DNA of 64,000 nucleotides from Paucibacter sp. KBW04 (GCF_003852425.1 NZ_QAJN01000001.1:571987-635986); one strand, 5' to 3'. Shown: positions 38,094 through 47,336, counted from the stretch's first letter. A program made the numbers and translations. The notes: a model not told the origin generated them from the letters alone.

Positions 38094-38860
38094 GCGCTGC
38101 TCTGGACGATGCCGCCGCACTGGCGGCGCAATTGTTGGCGCGCCGCTGGCTGCCCCGCAACCACCCCCTGGTGCGCCGCGCCCTGATCGATACCGATGTC
38201 TGGACGGCCTTGGGCGAGCGCCTCTCGGCCGTGGGCCTGCGGGTCATCGACAACCTCTACGCCGACCACATCAGCCTGGCCATGTTGCGCCCGGCTGAGG
38301 CCGCCGTGTTTGGCGAGACCGGCCTGGCCGCCAATAACAATCTGGACCTGCCGCGCGACGGCGTGGCCTTGCTGGTGGTGCTGTGGTCCCTGATCGTTTT
38401 ACCCAAGCGCCAGCGCCAGGTGGCGCGGGCCGAGGCCAAGGAAGAAGGCCAGGGTGAGTTCTTCGCCACCGACAAACCCGTGCCCCTGGCCAGCAGCGTC
38501 AGCCCCACCATCTCTTACCGCAGCCTCTTGGCCGACTTTGGCAATCAGCTGGGCAAGAAGATGCGTCTGGACTCCAACCTCAAGCTCTTGGAGCGCAACG
38601 GCTTCATCACCCGGCGTGGTGAAGACATTGCCGAAGGCCCTTTGCTGGACCTGCTGCTGGACTACGACACCCTGGCCCCACGCATCTTGGACGGTGCCCT
38701 GGGCGATGTGCTGGAGCGCAGCAGCGACCCGCAGGCTGCGCCCCTGATCGCCAAGATGCGCCAGCCCGAGCTGCTGCCGCCCGAGGAGGAAGAAGAAGAG
38801 CCGCTGCCCAGCCTGGCCCCCGCCATCCAAAAGCAACAACAAGACGACAGCCCCATCTGA
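38090..38860 (+). CDS. KITE-like accessory subunit of a condensin-type complex (MukE/MksE/JetB-like)
   Basis: A 256-residue protein with two probable winged-helix units: residues about 15-100 (NHPLVRRALIDTDVWTALGE, then VALLVVLWSLIVL) and about 150-215 (SYRSLLADFGNQLGKKMRLD, then LLERNGFITRRGEDIAEGPL). An acidic run (PPEEEEEEPLPS) lies near the end. Tandem winged helices of about 230-260 residues encoded between a kleisin and an SMC gene are characteristic of MksE/JetB. It is coupled to the gene before by a 4-base overlap and to the SMC gene by a 3-base gap. Confidence 0.65.
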   Translation: MSAALDDAAALAAQLLARRWLPRNHPLVRRALIDTDVWTALGERLSAVGLRVIDNLYADHISLAMLRPAEAAVFGETGLAANNNLDLPRDGVALLVVLWSLIVLPKRQRQVARAEAKEEGQGEFFATDKPVPLASSVSPTISYRSLLADFGNQLGKKMRLDSNLKLLERNGFITRRGEDIAEGPLLDLLLDYDTLAPRILDGALGDVLERSSDPQAAPLIAKMRQPELLPPEEEEEEPLPSLAPAIQKQQQDDSPI

Positions 38861-38863
38861 GCC

Positions 38864-41683
38864 ATGTTCCATCTTCAATCTCTAGAACTGCTGCATTGGG
38901 ACTACTGCCAGCGCGTCACCATGCCGCTGGACGGCGCCATCATCACCATCGCCGGCCCCAATGGCTCGGGCAAGACCACCTTGCTGGACGCGATGCGCAC
39001 CTTGCTGGGCCTGGAATGCTCGGGCGGCCGCACCTACAAGACCTATGCCCGCCACGCCAATGCCGAGACCGCCTGGCTGCGCGCCTTGGTGGACAACCGC
39101 CCGCGCGGCCGGCAGAACAGCTCGCGGCCTTTTGCCAGCTCCCTGCTTTATGCCGATCAGGTGACCCTGGTCTGCCGCATCGAGCGCCATGGCGGGGACT
39201 GGCAGCGCCGCTATCTGATGCTGGATGGCGTGCACGAGGTCGAGGCCATCGCCGCCCGTGGCGAGAAGGACTGGATGGGCATTGAGGCCTGGCGCCGCCG
39301 CCTGGAGGCGGCGGGACTGACCCGCGCCATTGGCCGCGTGCTAGCGCTTGAGCAGGGCCAGACCGACCGCCTGTGCGAGCTCTCACCGCGCGAGTTGCTG
39401 CGCCTCGTGTTTGAAGTGTTTGGCGACCAGGAGGTGCTGGACCGTTACGACCAGGCCCGCAGCCATCAGCAGCATCTGCTCAAAGAAGTGGAGCAGGCCG
39501 CGCACGAGCTCTCGCACACCCAGGCTCAGCTCTCCGACCTGGCCAACCGCGTCACCAGCTACCAGCAATACCAGCTGCGCCTGCGCGAGCGCGAGCGCCT
39601 GGCCACCGAGGTGGTGCCGGTGCTGCAATGGAGCGAGTCGCGCGCCCGCACGGCGCAGGGCCTGCGCGATCTGCACAGGCAGCGCCTGTTTGCGCGGGCC
39701 GACGAGCGCAGCTTGAGCGAGCGCCGTGCCGCGCTGCACAAGCTGTTTGAAAGCTCGGAGCAGGCCAAGAAGCGCCTAGCCGAGATCGAGCAAGAGCGCA
39801 AGCAGACCCGCGCCGCCTTCGACGCCGCCCGCGAGGCCGAGCGGCCCATGGAACTGCTGGCCAAGCGCGAGGAAGAGCTGCGCGCCCTGGCCGCTGTGGA
39901 GGCCGATGCCCAGGAGCTGGCCCAGCGCATGGAGGACCTGAGCGGCCGTCAGCACGCCTTGCGCGAAAGCTTTACCCGCGCCAATGACCAGAGCAAAAAG
40001 GCTCAGACCGCGCTGGAGGGTTTGAGTGGCCAACGCTTGCCGCCGCCCCCCGTCGAGGTGACGCGCTTCCGCCGCGCTCTGGACGACGCGGGCATTCATC
40101 ACCATGTCTTGGCCGATTGCATAGACATTGCCGATGAGAGCTGGCGCGCTGCCGCCGAAGGCATGTTGCGCCCCTCGCGCTGGGTGGTGGTGCTGGAGCA
40201 TGCCAAGGACGAAGCCCATGCCTTTGCCCTGGCCTCGCGCGAGCGCTACCGCCACTATGTGGTGGCCGAGGGTGAGCAGGCGCCCGCGCAGGTGCCGCAG
40301 GATTCTTTGCTGGCCGCGCTCAAGATCAATGCCAAGCTGCCCGCTTGGCTCTTACGCCAGCTGGGTGGCATACGCCGGGTCAAGGACACCGAGGCCGGGG
40401 CCAAGGCGGGGGGCGAGTGGATCACCCCCGACGCCTACTACCGCGATGCTCGCGGCGGCCGCAGCCTGTGGGTGGAGCCGCGTGACTTCCAATTTGGTGT
40501 GTCGGCGCTCGAATCGCGCCGCAAGGCCTTGGAGAGCGAGCTGGCCCGTTACGACGGCGAGCTGACCCGCTTGGCCAAGGAGCAGGCCGAGGTCGAGCGC
40601 CAGCTCAAGGACGCACAACGTGCCGCCCAAGGCCATAAGGCCGCGCAAGAGCTGGGGGAGAGGGCGGACGAATTCGCCGCCTGCCGCCAGCGCCTGCCCG
40701 CGCTCAAGCAAGCGCGTATCGAGGCCTCCAGTCGCATGACAGCGCTGGAAGGCGAGCATGACCGTGCGCTCACCCAGCACACCCGCAGCGAGCGCGATTA
40801 CGAGGCGGCCCAAGCCTCACTCAAGGCCAGCGAAGACAATGTCTCGCGCACCCAGCGCGAGCATGGCAGCCGTTATGCCGATCTGGTGCAGGCTGCAAAA
40901 GCATCCCGTGAGGCGCGTGCCGCCTTCCCGGCGAATTGGGTGTTAGCCAGCACGCTGCAAGCCTTGCGCGATGAGTTTGAAAACGCCAAACAGGCCGAGA
41001 TCGCCAGCCGTCATGTGCAGGCCGAGCTGGACAACGGCGTATGGGAAACCGACCCGCAAGTGCAGGATCGCCATGCCCGCATGAGCGTGGCCGTGCTGGA
41101 GCAAAGCGCCCAGCTGGAAGACCGCCGCGCCAGCAATGAGATGGCCCGCATAGCAGCATTCAATGCCCGCGAGCGTTACATCGACGTGCTGCGTGCCACC
41201 GTGCGCCGCTACAAAAAGAATGTGCAGGAGCTGGGCGAGCTGGCCGGGGTGATCGCCGTGGCCGAGCTGCCCCATCTGGACAACGACGATATGGTCTTGG
41301 CCCAGGCGGGCCTGCAGGTCAAGTTCAACTTCGACGGCAAGGGCGAGGTGGGCCTGAACGACGGCGAGGCCTCGGGCGGCCAGCAGGTCTTGAAGAGCCT
41401 GATCCTCTTGGTGGGCTTGATGAAGGACGACGACAGCGCCGGCGGCTTCGTCTTCATCGACGAGCCTTTTGCCCATTTGGACGTGCGCAATATTCAGCTG
41501 GTGGGCCATTTCCTGCGCTCCACCCGCGCCCAGTATTTGCTGACCACGCCCATCACCCATAACGTCGAGGTGTTTGAGCCTTCCGAGATCACCTTGGTCA
41601 CCAGCAAGAAGGCGCGTGGTGAGCGCTGGGCGCCGCCCATTGCGGTGTTGGCGCGTCGGGCCGAGAAGTCGGTTTACGACTAA
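38864..41683 (+). CDS. SMC-type chromosome condensation ATPase (MukB/MksB/JetC-like)
   Basis: A 939-residue SMC protein. N-terminal head: FHLQSLELLHWDYCQRVTMP then Walker A GPNGSGKTT (31-39, Lys37). Two long coiled-coil arms flank a hinge-like globular region (about 395-520, VLADCIDIADESWRAAAEGM, RPSRWVVVLEHAKDEAHAF). C-terminal head: signature EASGGQQVLKSL (Ser837-Gly838-Gly839) and Walker B FVFIDEPFAHLD (Asp866, Glu867). It is shorter than canonical Smc (about 1150) and MukB (about 1480), but in the range of MksB. With the two genes before it, it should form a loop-extruding complex for chromosome organisation or plasmid exclusion. No JetD/MksG nuclease gene is adjacent. Confidence 0.88.
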   Translation: MFHLQSLELLHWDYCQRVTMPLDGAIITIAGPNGSGKTTLLDAMRTLLGLECSGGRTYKTYARHANAETAWLRALVDNRPRGRQNSSRPFASSLLYADQVTLVCRIERHGGDWQRRYLMLDGVHEVEAIAARGEKDWMGIEAWRRRLEAAGLTRAIGRVLALEQGQTDRLCELSPRELLRLVFEVFGDQEVLDRYDQARSHQQHLLKEVEQAAHELSHTQAQLSDLANRVTSYQQYQLRLRERERLATEVVPVLQWSESRARTAQGLRDLHRQRLFARADERSLSERRAALHKLFESSEQAKKRLAEIEQERKQTRAAFDAAREAERPMELLAKREEELRALAAVEADAQELAQRMEDLSGRQHALRESFTRANDQSKKAQTALEGLSGQRLPPPPVEVTRFRRALDDAGIHHHVLADCIDIADESWRAAAEGMLRPSRWVVVLEHAKDEAHAFALASRERYRHYVVAEGEQAPAQVPQDSLLAALKINAKLPAWLLRQLGGIRRVKDTEAGAKAGGEWITPDAYYRDARGGRSLWVEPRDFQFGVSALESRRKALESELARYDGELTRLAKEQAEVERQLKDAQRAAQGHKAAQELGERADEFAACRQRLPALKQARIEASSRMTALEGEHDRALTQHTRSERDYEAAQASLKASEDNVSRTQREHGSRYADLVQAAKASREARAAFPANWVLASTLQALRDEFENAKQAEIASRHVQAELDNGVWETDPQVQDRHARMSVAVLEQSAQLEDRRASNEMARIAAFNARERYIDVLRATVRRYKKNVQELGELAGVIAVAELPHLDNDDMVLAQAGLQVKFNFDGKGEVGLNDGEASGGQQVLKSLILLVGLMKDDDSAGGFVFIDEPFAHLDVRNIQLVGHFLRSTRAQYLLTTPITHNVEVFEPSEITLVTSKKARGERWAPPIAVLARRAEKSVYD

Positions 41684-41692
41684 TTCCTAACG

Positions 41693-42388
41693 ATGTCCCG
41701 CGCTGCCCGCCTGCTGGAGCTTCTGCAAGTGCTGCGGCGCCACCGCCAGCCGGTGGCCGGTGCGGCGCTGGCCCAGCAGCTGGGCATCAGCCTGCGCACG
41801 CTGTACCGCGACATCGCCAGTCTGCAAGCGCAAGGCGCAGCCATCGAGGGCGAGGCCGGCCTGGGCTATGTGCTCAAGCCCGGCTTTGTGCTGCCGCCGC
41901 TGATGTTCACGGCGGAGGAGCTGGAGGCCTTGGTTTTGGGTTCGCGCTGGGTGATCAAGCGCGGCAAGGACGCCCGCCTGGCCGAGGCCGCAGGCCGCGC
42001 GCTGGACAAGATCTCCGCCGTGCTGCCCGCCGAAGCCAGGCATCAGCTGGAAAGCCATGCCCTGCTGGTTGGGCCGGCCAAGGAGGTGGCGGAAAGCCCA
42101 TGGCTGGCCCGCCTGCGGGCGGCCATACGCGATGAGCAGATCCTTCAGCTCACTTACCTCGACCTCAAGGGCCAGCTCAGCCAGCGCCGCATCTGGCCCT
42201 TTGCCCTGGGTTATTTTGACCAGGTGGAGTTGGTGGTGGCCTGGTGCGAGCAGCGCCAGGCAGTGCGCAACTTCCGCGTCGATCACATCCAGGGCTTGCT
42301 CGATACCGGCCAGCGCTACCCGCGGCCACGCCAGGCTTTGCTGAAAGAATGGAAGGCGCAAGAGAAGATCGCTGCTGCCAGAAATTGA
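41693..42388 (+). CDS. YafY-type HTH/WYL transcriptional regulator
   Basis: A 231-residue DeoR-like regulator. Residues about 5-60 form a helix-turn-helix (RAARLLELLQVLRRHRQPVA, then LAQQLGISLRTLYRDIASLQ), followed by GLGYVLKPGFVLPPLMFTAEELEALVLG. A WYL ligand-binding domain spans about 135-205. The canonical WYL tripeptide is not preserved as such (LTYLDLKGQ at its place). It starts 9 bases after the SMC stop, so it is at least partly co-transcribed with the condensin-like genes, but YafY regulators are also often paired with VOC proteins like the next gene. Confidence 0.88.
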   Translation: MSRAARLLELLQVLRRHRQPVAGAALAQQLGISLRTLYRDIASLQAQGAAIEGEAGLGYVLKPGFVLPPLMFTAEELEALVLGSRWVIKRGKDARLAEAAGRALDKISAVLPAEARHQLESHALLVGPAKEVAESPWLARLRAAIRDEQILQLTYLDLKGQLSQRRIWPFALGYFDQVELVVAWCEQRQAVRNFRVDHIQGLLDTGQRYPRPRQALLKEWKAQEKIAAARN

Positions 42389-42440
42389 CACTGCCCCTGT
42401 TTACGCTGAAGGCCTTCTCCAAACGAAAGGACTTCACACC

Positions 42441-42827
42441 ATGAAGACAGCACTGCAGCCCAATTTCATGCTCTTTTACGTGGCTAGCCCCAGCGAGAGC
42501 GCTGCTTTCTACGCCCGCATCCTGGGACGCGAGCCAGTCGAGGCCTCACCCGGCTTCGCCTTGTTTGTCTTGGACTCCGGCCTCAAGCTGGGCCTGTGGG
42601 CGCGCGGCGGTGTCGAACCCGCCGTCGAAGGCCTGCCTCAGCATGCCAGTGGCGAGCTGGCTTTTGCCGTCCCCGATGTGGCGGCGGTGCAGGCCGCGCA
42701 TCAGGCCTGGTTGGGCCTGGGAATTCCCATGCTGCAAGCGCCCACGCAGATGGACTTTGGCTTCACCTTCACCGCGAGTGACCCGGACGGCCATCGCCTG
42801 CGGGTCTTCACGCCGCAGGGCGATTGA
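42441..42827 (+). CDS. VOC superfamily (glyoxalase/bleomycin-resistance fold) protein
   Basis: A 128-residue two-module VOC protein: [20 protein letters not shown] in the first beta-alpha-beta unit and [20 protein letters not shown] in the second. The DPDGHRLRV ending is the usual metal-side motif, with His and an acidic residue as potential ligands; substrate unknown. A ribosome-binding site (GAAAGGA) precedes the ATG. It follows a YafY-type regulator, a common pairing that suggests induction by the compound it handles. Confidence 0.87.
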   Translation: MKTALQPNFMLFYVASPSESAAFYARILGREPVEASPGFALFVLDSGLKLGLWARGGVEPAVEGLPQHASGELAFAVPDVAAVQAAHQAWLGLGIPMLQAPTQMDFGFTFTASDPDGHRLRVFTPQGD

Positions 42828-42880
42828 GCGCGAGTCCTCCGTACTCGGGGATTGTCTTGGTCACAAGGAGGGAGCGAGCC

Positions 42881-43435
42881 ATGACTCTATTGAACAGCCG
42901 GGCGGCTCAGCCAGAGCCCACGTGGATGGGCAATGAATGCCTGCCGGGCTTTGAACCCGGCGAGGCCGATCTGAATGCAGCGAGCATAGGCAGCAAGGTG
43001 ACGGCCACCAGACATTGGTTGGCCGTGGCCTGCGCCGAGCATGTGCGGCGAGGTCGTTCAGAGGGCTTTATGCAGGTCTGCCACGGCAAGGCAGCCCCCT
43101 TGCGGCGCCTGCGGCCTGGGGATCGCGTGGTCTATTACTCGCCCAGCCTGCGCATGGGGGGCAGCGATGGTCTCAAGGCCTTCACGGCCTTGGGCGTGGT
43201 CTTGGCGCGTCCGCCCTATGTTTTCGATATGGGAGGGGGATTCACCCCCTTCCGTCGGGACGTGGCTTGGTGTTCGACGCGCGAGACCCCCATCACACCG
43301 CTTTTGCAGGCATTGGAGTTAAGCGCTGGTAAAAAGAATTGGGGCTATCCGCTGCGACTGGGTCTGCTTGAAATCAGTGCGCACGATATGGCTGTGATCG
43401 CTCAAGCCATGGAAGTGAGCTTGGCAAAAGACTAA
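42881..43435 (+). CDS. EVE domain-containing protein
   Basis: A 184-residue protein with a PUA-like EVE domain: [35 protein letters not shown], and [23 protein letters not shown] domains bind modified nucleic acid bases and are found in modification-dependent restriction and RNA-related proteins, as well as alone. The start at 42881 has a strong AGGAGGGAG just upstream; an in-frame TTG at 42824 overlapping the VOC stop is less likely. Function of stand-alone proteins of this subgroup is unknown. Confidence 0.85.
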   Translation: MTLLNSRAAQPEPTWMGNECLPGFEPGEADLNAASIGSKVTATRHWLAVACAEHVRRGRSEGFMQVCHGKAAPLRRLRPGDRVVYYSPSLRMGGSDGLKAFTALGVVLARPPYVFDMGGGFTPFRRDVAWCSTRETPITPLLQALELSAGKKNWGYPLRLGLLEISAHDMAVIAQAMEVSLAKD

Positions 43436-43450
43436 AGAGTGCCGCCAGCT

Positions 43451-44209
43451 TCAGTTCCGCGCATGGGTGACCCGGTACTCGGCAACGCCGGGGATTTCGG
43501 TCACCCGGCTGGCGAAGCGGGTCAGAGTCTCGCCGCCGAAATTGCGGCGGGCGGTGCAGACAAAACGCCATTCCTCGCAGCCGTCCTGCAGTTGAATGCT
43601 CAGCGAACCCGGGGCGAAGCGAAAGCCCAGGTCGTGGGTGAACTTGGCCAACTCGGCCTGCCTGAAGTGCCGCTGCGGCTGGCCGCGCAGCATCACGGCG
43701 ATGGCGGGGTGAGAGGGCAGGTGGGCCTCTAGCTTGGCGCCCCACATCATCAGGCTGGCGCACAACAGGGTCAGCATGATGGCGGCGAAGTAAAAGCCCA
43801 TGCCCAAGAGGATGCCGATGGAGGAGGCGGCCCAGAGTGAGGCGGCGGTGGTCAGGCCGCTGATATTCATGCCCTCCTTCATGATCACGCCGGCGCACAA
43901 AAAGCCGATGCCGGTGACCACGCCCTGGATCACCCGTGTGGGGTCGGAGACGGCCAGGGGCAGATTGCCAGGATTGATGCCGCCGTACCACTGGTGGGGG
44001 TAGGCCAGCAAGATGATGACGCCGGTGGAGGCCATGCAGACCAGGGCATAGGTGCGCATGCCGGCGGCGCGGCCGTGGTAGGCCCGCTCATAGCCCAGCA
44101 CCAGGCCCAGGATCATGGCGCCCAGCAGATGGAAGAGCATCAGGATATTAGTCTGCCATTGCTCGGCGCTCCAGTAACGCAGCAGGTGGTCGAGGTCGAG
44201 CAGATTCAT
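43451..44209 (-). CDS. MgtC/SapB family membrane protein
   Basis: A 252-residue protein with four to five N-terminal transmembrane helices bearing the family core LGLVLGYERAYHGRAAGMRTYALV and VVTGIGFLCAGVIMKEG...LTTAASLWAASSIGILLGMG, broken here to keep short. A cytoplasmic ACT-like C-terminal domain of about 90 residues follows (LSIQLQDGCEEWRFVCTARR). MgtC proteins are implicated in growth at low magnesium, in acid and in host cells, by inhibiting the F-type ATPase in Salmonella. No Mg transporter or regulator is adjacent. It is convergent with the EVE gene (15 bases between stops). Confidence 0.9.
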   Translation of the reverse strand: MNLLDLDHLLRYWSAEQWQTNILMLFHLLGAMILGLVLGYERAYHGRAAGMRTYALVCMASTGVIILLAYPHQWYGGINPGNLPLAVSDPTRVIQGVVTGIGFLCAGVIMKEGMNISGLTTAASLWAASSIGILLGMGFYFAAIMLTLLCASLMMWGAKLEAHLPSHPAIAVMLRGQPQRHFRQAELAKFTHDLGFRFAPGSLSIQLQDGCEEWRFVCTARRNFGGETLTRFASRVTEIPGVAEYRVTHARN

Positions 44210-44265
44210 GAGCGGCTCCGGCAGGCAATGCGCTCATGCTAAGCGTCAGTGCAGGCGCAGCAGAC

Positions 44266-44294
44266 GAAAAAAATGGCTCCAAAAGGAGCCATTT
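44266..44294 (-). terminator. Rho-independent terminator of the FKBP gene
   Basis: Read on the minus strand, AAATGGCTCC and GGAGCCATTT form a 10-bp stem with a 4-base loop and run into eight T. It lies 18 bases past the FKBP stop. Confidence 0.9.
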
Positions 44295-44311
44295 ATCGCT
44301 CAAGCTGAGGC

Positions 44312-45034
44312 TTAAACGGCCAGCAGATCCACCTCAAACAAAAGCGTGGCATTGGGCGGGATCACGCCGCCCGCGCCGCGGGCGCCATAGCCCAGCTCGG
44401 CCGGGATGACCAGCATGCGGGTGCCGCCGACCTTCATGCCTTGCACGCCCAGGTCCCAGCCCTGGATCACTTCGCCTTCGCCCAGGCCGAAGCGGAAGGG
44501 GTCGCCACGGTCCTTGCTGGAGTCGAACTTCTTGCCGCGTGCGCCGTCCTTGTAGAGCCAGCCGGTGTAGTGCACGGTGACGCGCTGGCCGGCCTTGGCC
44601 TCGGCGCCTTCGCCCAGCTTGGTGTCTTCCAGCTGCAGGCCGCTGTCCAGCGTCGTCAGGTTCAGGGTGATGGGCTCATTGCCGCCGCTCACGCCCAGCA
44701 GTTCCACTTCAAAAATCAAGGTGGCATTGGGCGGGATGACGCCACCGGCGCCGCGCGCGCCATAGCCCAGCTCGGGCGGGATCACCAGGGTGCGCGAGCC
44801 GCCGATCTTCATGCCTTGCACGCCTTCGTCCCAGCCGCGGATGACCATGCCGCCGTCCAGCTCGAAGTTGAAGGGCTGCTTGCGGTCCTTGCTGGAGTCG
44901 AATTTGGCGCCCTTGACACCGTCTTTATAGAGCCAGCCGGTGTAGTGCACGCTGACGTCATGGCCGGACTTGGCCTCTTTGCCGTCGCCGACCACGGTGT
45001 CTTCAAATTGCAGGCCGCTGGGGCTGGTGTTCAT
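44312..45034 (-). CDS. Peptidyl-prolyl cis-trans isomerase with two tandem FKBP domains
   Basis: A 240-residue cytoplasmic protein built from two FKBP domains joined by a linker of about 12 residues. Domain 1 (about 5-115) and domain 2 (about 128-240) share the same landmarks: SVHYTGWLYKDG / TVHYTGWLYKDG, FDSSKDR in both, VIRGWDEGVQGMKIGG / VIQGWDLGVQGMKVGG, and GYGARGAGGVIPPNATL identical in both. Related bacteria usually carry a single-domain FKBP of about 115 residues, so this is an internal duplication. Both active sites look complete. It has no signal peptide. The start at 45034 is the only Met giving a full first domain. Confidence 0.92.
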   Translation of the reverse strand: MNTSPSGLQFEDTVVGDGKEAKSGHDVSVHYTGWLYKDGVKGAKFDSSKDRKQPFNFELDGGMVIRGWDEGVQGMKIGGSRTLVIPPELGYGARGAGGVIPPNATLIFEVELLGVSGGNEPITLNLTTLDSGLQLEDTKLGEGAEAKAGQRVTVHYTGWLYKDGARGKKFDSSKDRGDPFRFGLGEGEVIQGWDLGVQGMKVGGTRMLVIPAELGYGARGAGGVIPPNATLLFEVDLLAV

Positions 45035-45328
45035 GCTTATTCCTTCAATGCGATGCCGCTGCCTGGCGCGTGCGGCGAGGCGGGCATCATAAATCCTAGC
45101 CCGGATGTTCCACGAGGTCGGCCCTGTCTGACCTACGACATCTATGCTTTTTGAGGTCTCTGCATTCGGCACGAGAGCCAATTTAGATACTGGGGCCTAC
45201 GCGGGTTTGCGCGGCGCAGGGCTCGCTGGCTGCCCCTCAACTCCTCGCCAATGCCTATGGGCATTGGCTGCGGCCGTCTCGGGTCATCCCGCCGCGCCCT
45301 GCACCCCGCAATTCCCGCGTCCCTCGTG
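45035..45328. other. Intergenic region with a perfect hairpin
   Basis: About 290 bases with no plausible gene. GCCAATGCC (45247-45255) pairs with GGCATTGGC (45259-45267) around a TAT loop, giving a 9-bp perfect stem in a GC-rich, partly palindromic surround. There is no T-run, so it is not a standard terminator for the minus-strand gluQRS gene ending at 45329. It may be a dispersed palindromic element. The FKBP promoter should lie at the other end of this interval. Confidence 0.4.
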
Positions 45329-46219
45329 CTACATCCGGGCTAGCCAAGCCTCGACGCCTTCGGCCAAAACTTCGCCCACGGTGGAGCCCGTCAATTGCAG
45401 GCCCAGGTGCAGGGCGGCGGCGCGCAAGGCGGCGGCCGGGTCGTCCAGATTCAGCGCCGCCGCACCATTTTGCTTGGATAGCTTTTCGCCGTTCTCACCC
45501 AGCACCAGGGGCGTGTGCAGATAGCGCGGGCGCGGCAGGCCCAGGAGTTCTTGCAGGCGCAGCTGGCGGGGGGTGTTGTCGGCGAGGTCTTGGCCGCGCA
45601 CCACATCGCTGATGCCTTGTGCGGCATCGTCCACCACGACCGCGAGTTGGTAAGCCCAAAGCCCATCGGCGCGCTTGAGCACGAAGTCACCGACGGCGCG
45701 GCTGAGGTTCTGTGTTTGTGGCCCCAGGCGGCGGTCTGTCCAGGCCAGGGTCAGGTCTTGCCTGGCCTCGCGGTCGGCCGTGCTGAGCAGGCGCCAGGCG
45801 CGGCCGGGCTTGCCGCCCAAGCCGTTGCGGCAGGTGCCGGGGTAGACCAGCTCGGCGTGTCGGCCGGGCAGGGCGTGTTGCGCCGCCAGGGCCTGCTGAA
45901 TATCGGCACGCGAGCAGGCGCAGGCATAGGCCCAGCCGCTGGCTTGTAGCTGTGCCAGAGCCTGGGCATAGAGCGCCCCACGCTGCGATTGCCAGACGGG
46001 TGCTTCATCGGGCACAAGGCCGCAACGCTCTAGCTGGGCCAGCACCAGCGCGTCCGCCCCCTTGGGGCAGCGCGGCTGGTCCACATCCTCGATGCGGACC
46101 AGCCAGCGCCCGCCCTGGGCGCGCGCATCCAGCCAACTGGCCAGGGCGGCGACCAAGGAGCCGGCATGCAAGGGGCCGGTGGGGGAGGGGGCAAAGCGGC
46201 CGATATAGCCGGGGCGCAT
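45329..46219 (-). CDS. gluQRS: tRNA glutamyl-Q(34) synthetase GluQRS
   Basis: A 296-residue truncated glutamyl-tRNA synthetase lacking the anticodon-binding domain; it attaches Glu to the queuosine of tRNA-Asp. Class I motifs are the HIGH-like [19 protein letters not shown] and KMSKS-like [10 protein letters not shown]. The zinc site is CACSRADIQ...YPGTC. The start overlaps the LysR gene stop by one base (TGATG). Confidence 0.93.
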   Translation of the reverse strand: MRPGYIGRFAPSPTGPLHAGSLVAALASWLDARAQGGRWLVRIEDVDQPRCPKGADALVLAQLERCGLVPDEAPVWQSQRGALYAQALAQLQASGWAYACACSRADIQQALAAQHALPGRHAELVYPGTCRNGLGGKPGRAWRLLSTADREARQDLTLAWTDRRLGPQTQNLSRAVGDFVLKRADGLWAYQLAVVVDDAAQGISDVVRGQDLADNTPRQLRLQELLGLPRPRYLHTPLVLGENGEKLSKQNGAAALNLDDPAAALRAAALHLGLQLTGSTVGEVLAEGVEAWLARM

Positions 46220-47211
46220 CAGAGAATCAGCCCCTCATGTTGTTCCAGCAAGGCATGCTGGGTGGTGGGGCTGGCCAGCTGCTGCAACCACCAGCTCAGC
46301 GCCTTGCCGGGCGGCTGGCCGCCGCTGGCGCTGTTATTGCGCCAGGCATAGTGCAGGGGCACGATGCGGCGGCCGCGGTCGGTGCTCAGATGCACCAGGC
46401 GGCCTGCCTCCAGATGCCGGCGCACCATGGAAGCCGGCAAGTTGCCGCAGCCCATGCCGCGCAGCAAGGCCTCCAGCTTGGCGGCCATGGAGGGCATGGT
46501 CAACACATCCTGACCCGGCATCACGCCGATGGTGACAGGGGCGAGGCTGCGCGCCGTGTCGGCCACGGTGATGATGCGGTGGCCGGCAATGGTGCTGGCC
46601 TCCAGCGGCTGCTCCAGGCGCGCCAGCGGGTGGTGGGGCGCCACGCAGAACAGCATTTCCATCTGGCCCAGCAGGGCGCAGTGCACGCTGCCGTCGGGCG
46701 GTTGGGCCGAGGTGCCAATGGCCAGATCGGCCTGGCCGGAAATCAGCGCCTCCCAGGTGCCCGACAAGACCTCGGTGCGCAGCTTCAGGCGCGTGGGTGG
46801 GCCCTGGCGTTCGCCGCTTTTGCCGTCATCACCGGGCAGTTGGTAGAAGGCCTCCATCAGATCGAAGAGGGCGCGGCGGGCGATGGCGTCATCGATCGCG
46901 ATGGTCAGCTCGCTCTCCCAGCCGGTGGCGATGCGGCGCACCCGATTGGCCACGCCGTCCATCTCGCTGAGCAGGCGCCGGCCTTCGATGAGCAACTCCT
47001 GGCCCGCAGCGGTCAACACGGCCTGGCGTGAGCTGCGATCGAAGAGCAAGACGTCCAGGGCCTCTTCCAGCTGGCGCACGTTGTAGGTGAGGGCCGAGGG
47101 CACCTTGCCCATCTCGCGGGCGGCGGCGGCAAAGCTGCCACTGCGGGCGATGGCGTCCATCATGGCCAGGGCCTCGGGGGTGAGTGCGCGGCTTTTGGGG
47201 GTGGTTTGCAT
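46219..47211 (-). CDS. LysR family transcriptional regulator
   Basis: A 330-residue LysR-type regulator: N-terminal winged HTH ([20 protein letters not shown], then [20 protein letters not shown]) followed by a LysR substrate-binding domain. The divergent gene, 125 bases away, encodes a pirin and is followed by a flavodoxin-like protein; this LysR/pirin arrangement usually means the regulator controls the divergent genes in response to an electrophile or redox signal. Its own stop overlaps the gluQRS start. Confidence 0.92.
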   Translation of the reverse strand: MQTTPKSRALTPEALAMMDAIARSGSFAAAAREMGKVPSALTYNVRQLEEALDVLLFDRSSRQAVLTAAGQELLIEGRRLLSEMDGVANRVRRIATGWESELTIAIDDAIARRALFDLMEAFYQLPGDDGKSGERQGPPTRLKLRTEVLSGTWEALISGQADLAIGTSAQPPDGSVHCALLGQMEMLFCVAPHHPLARLEQPLEASTIAGHRIITVADTARSLAPVTIGVMPGQDVLTMPSMAAKLEALLRGMGCGNLPASMVRRHLEAGRLVHLSTDRGRRIVPLHYAWRNNSASGGQPPGKALSWWLQQLASPTTQHALLEQHEGLIL

Positions 47212-47336
47212 GAGGGGAGGGGGCGGGCATGCGAATTCTTGAGCCCTTCATCTTATTTGAATGCTGGCTTCAAGCCGCCTCTCCCACAGCCCGGGCCTGG
47301 ACTTCTACAGTGAAGACATTCAAGGAGAGAAACATC

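Noticed and set aside
36657-42388. Complete Wadjet (JetABCD) plasmid defence system
   Set aside because: The JetA-B-C-like genes are present, but no Toprim nuclease JetD is encoded before or after; only a WYL regulator and a VOC protein follow. Called condensin-like instead.
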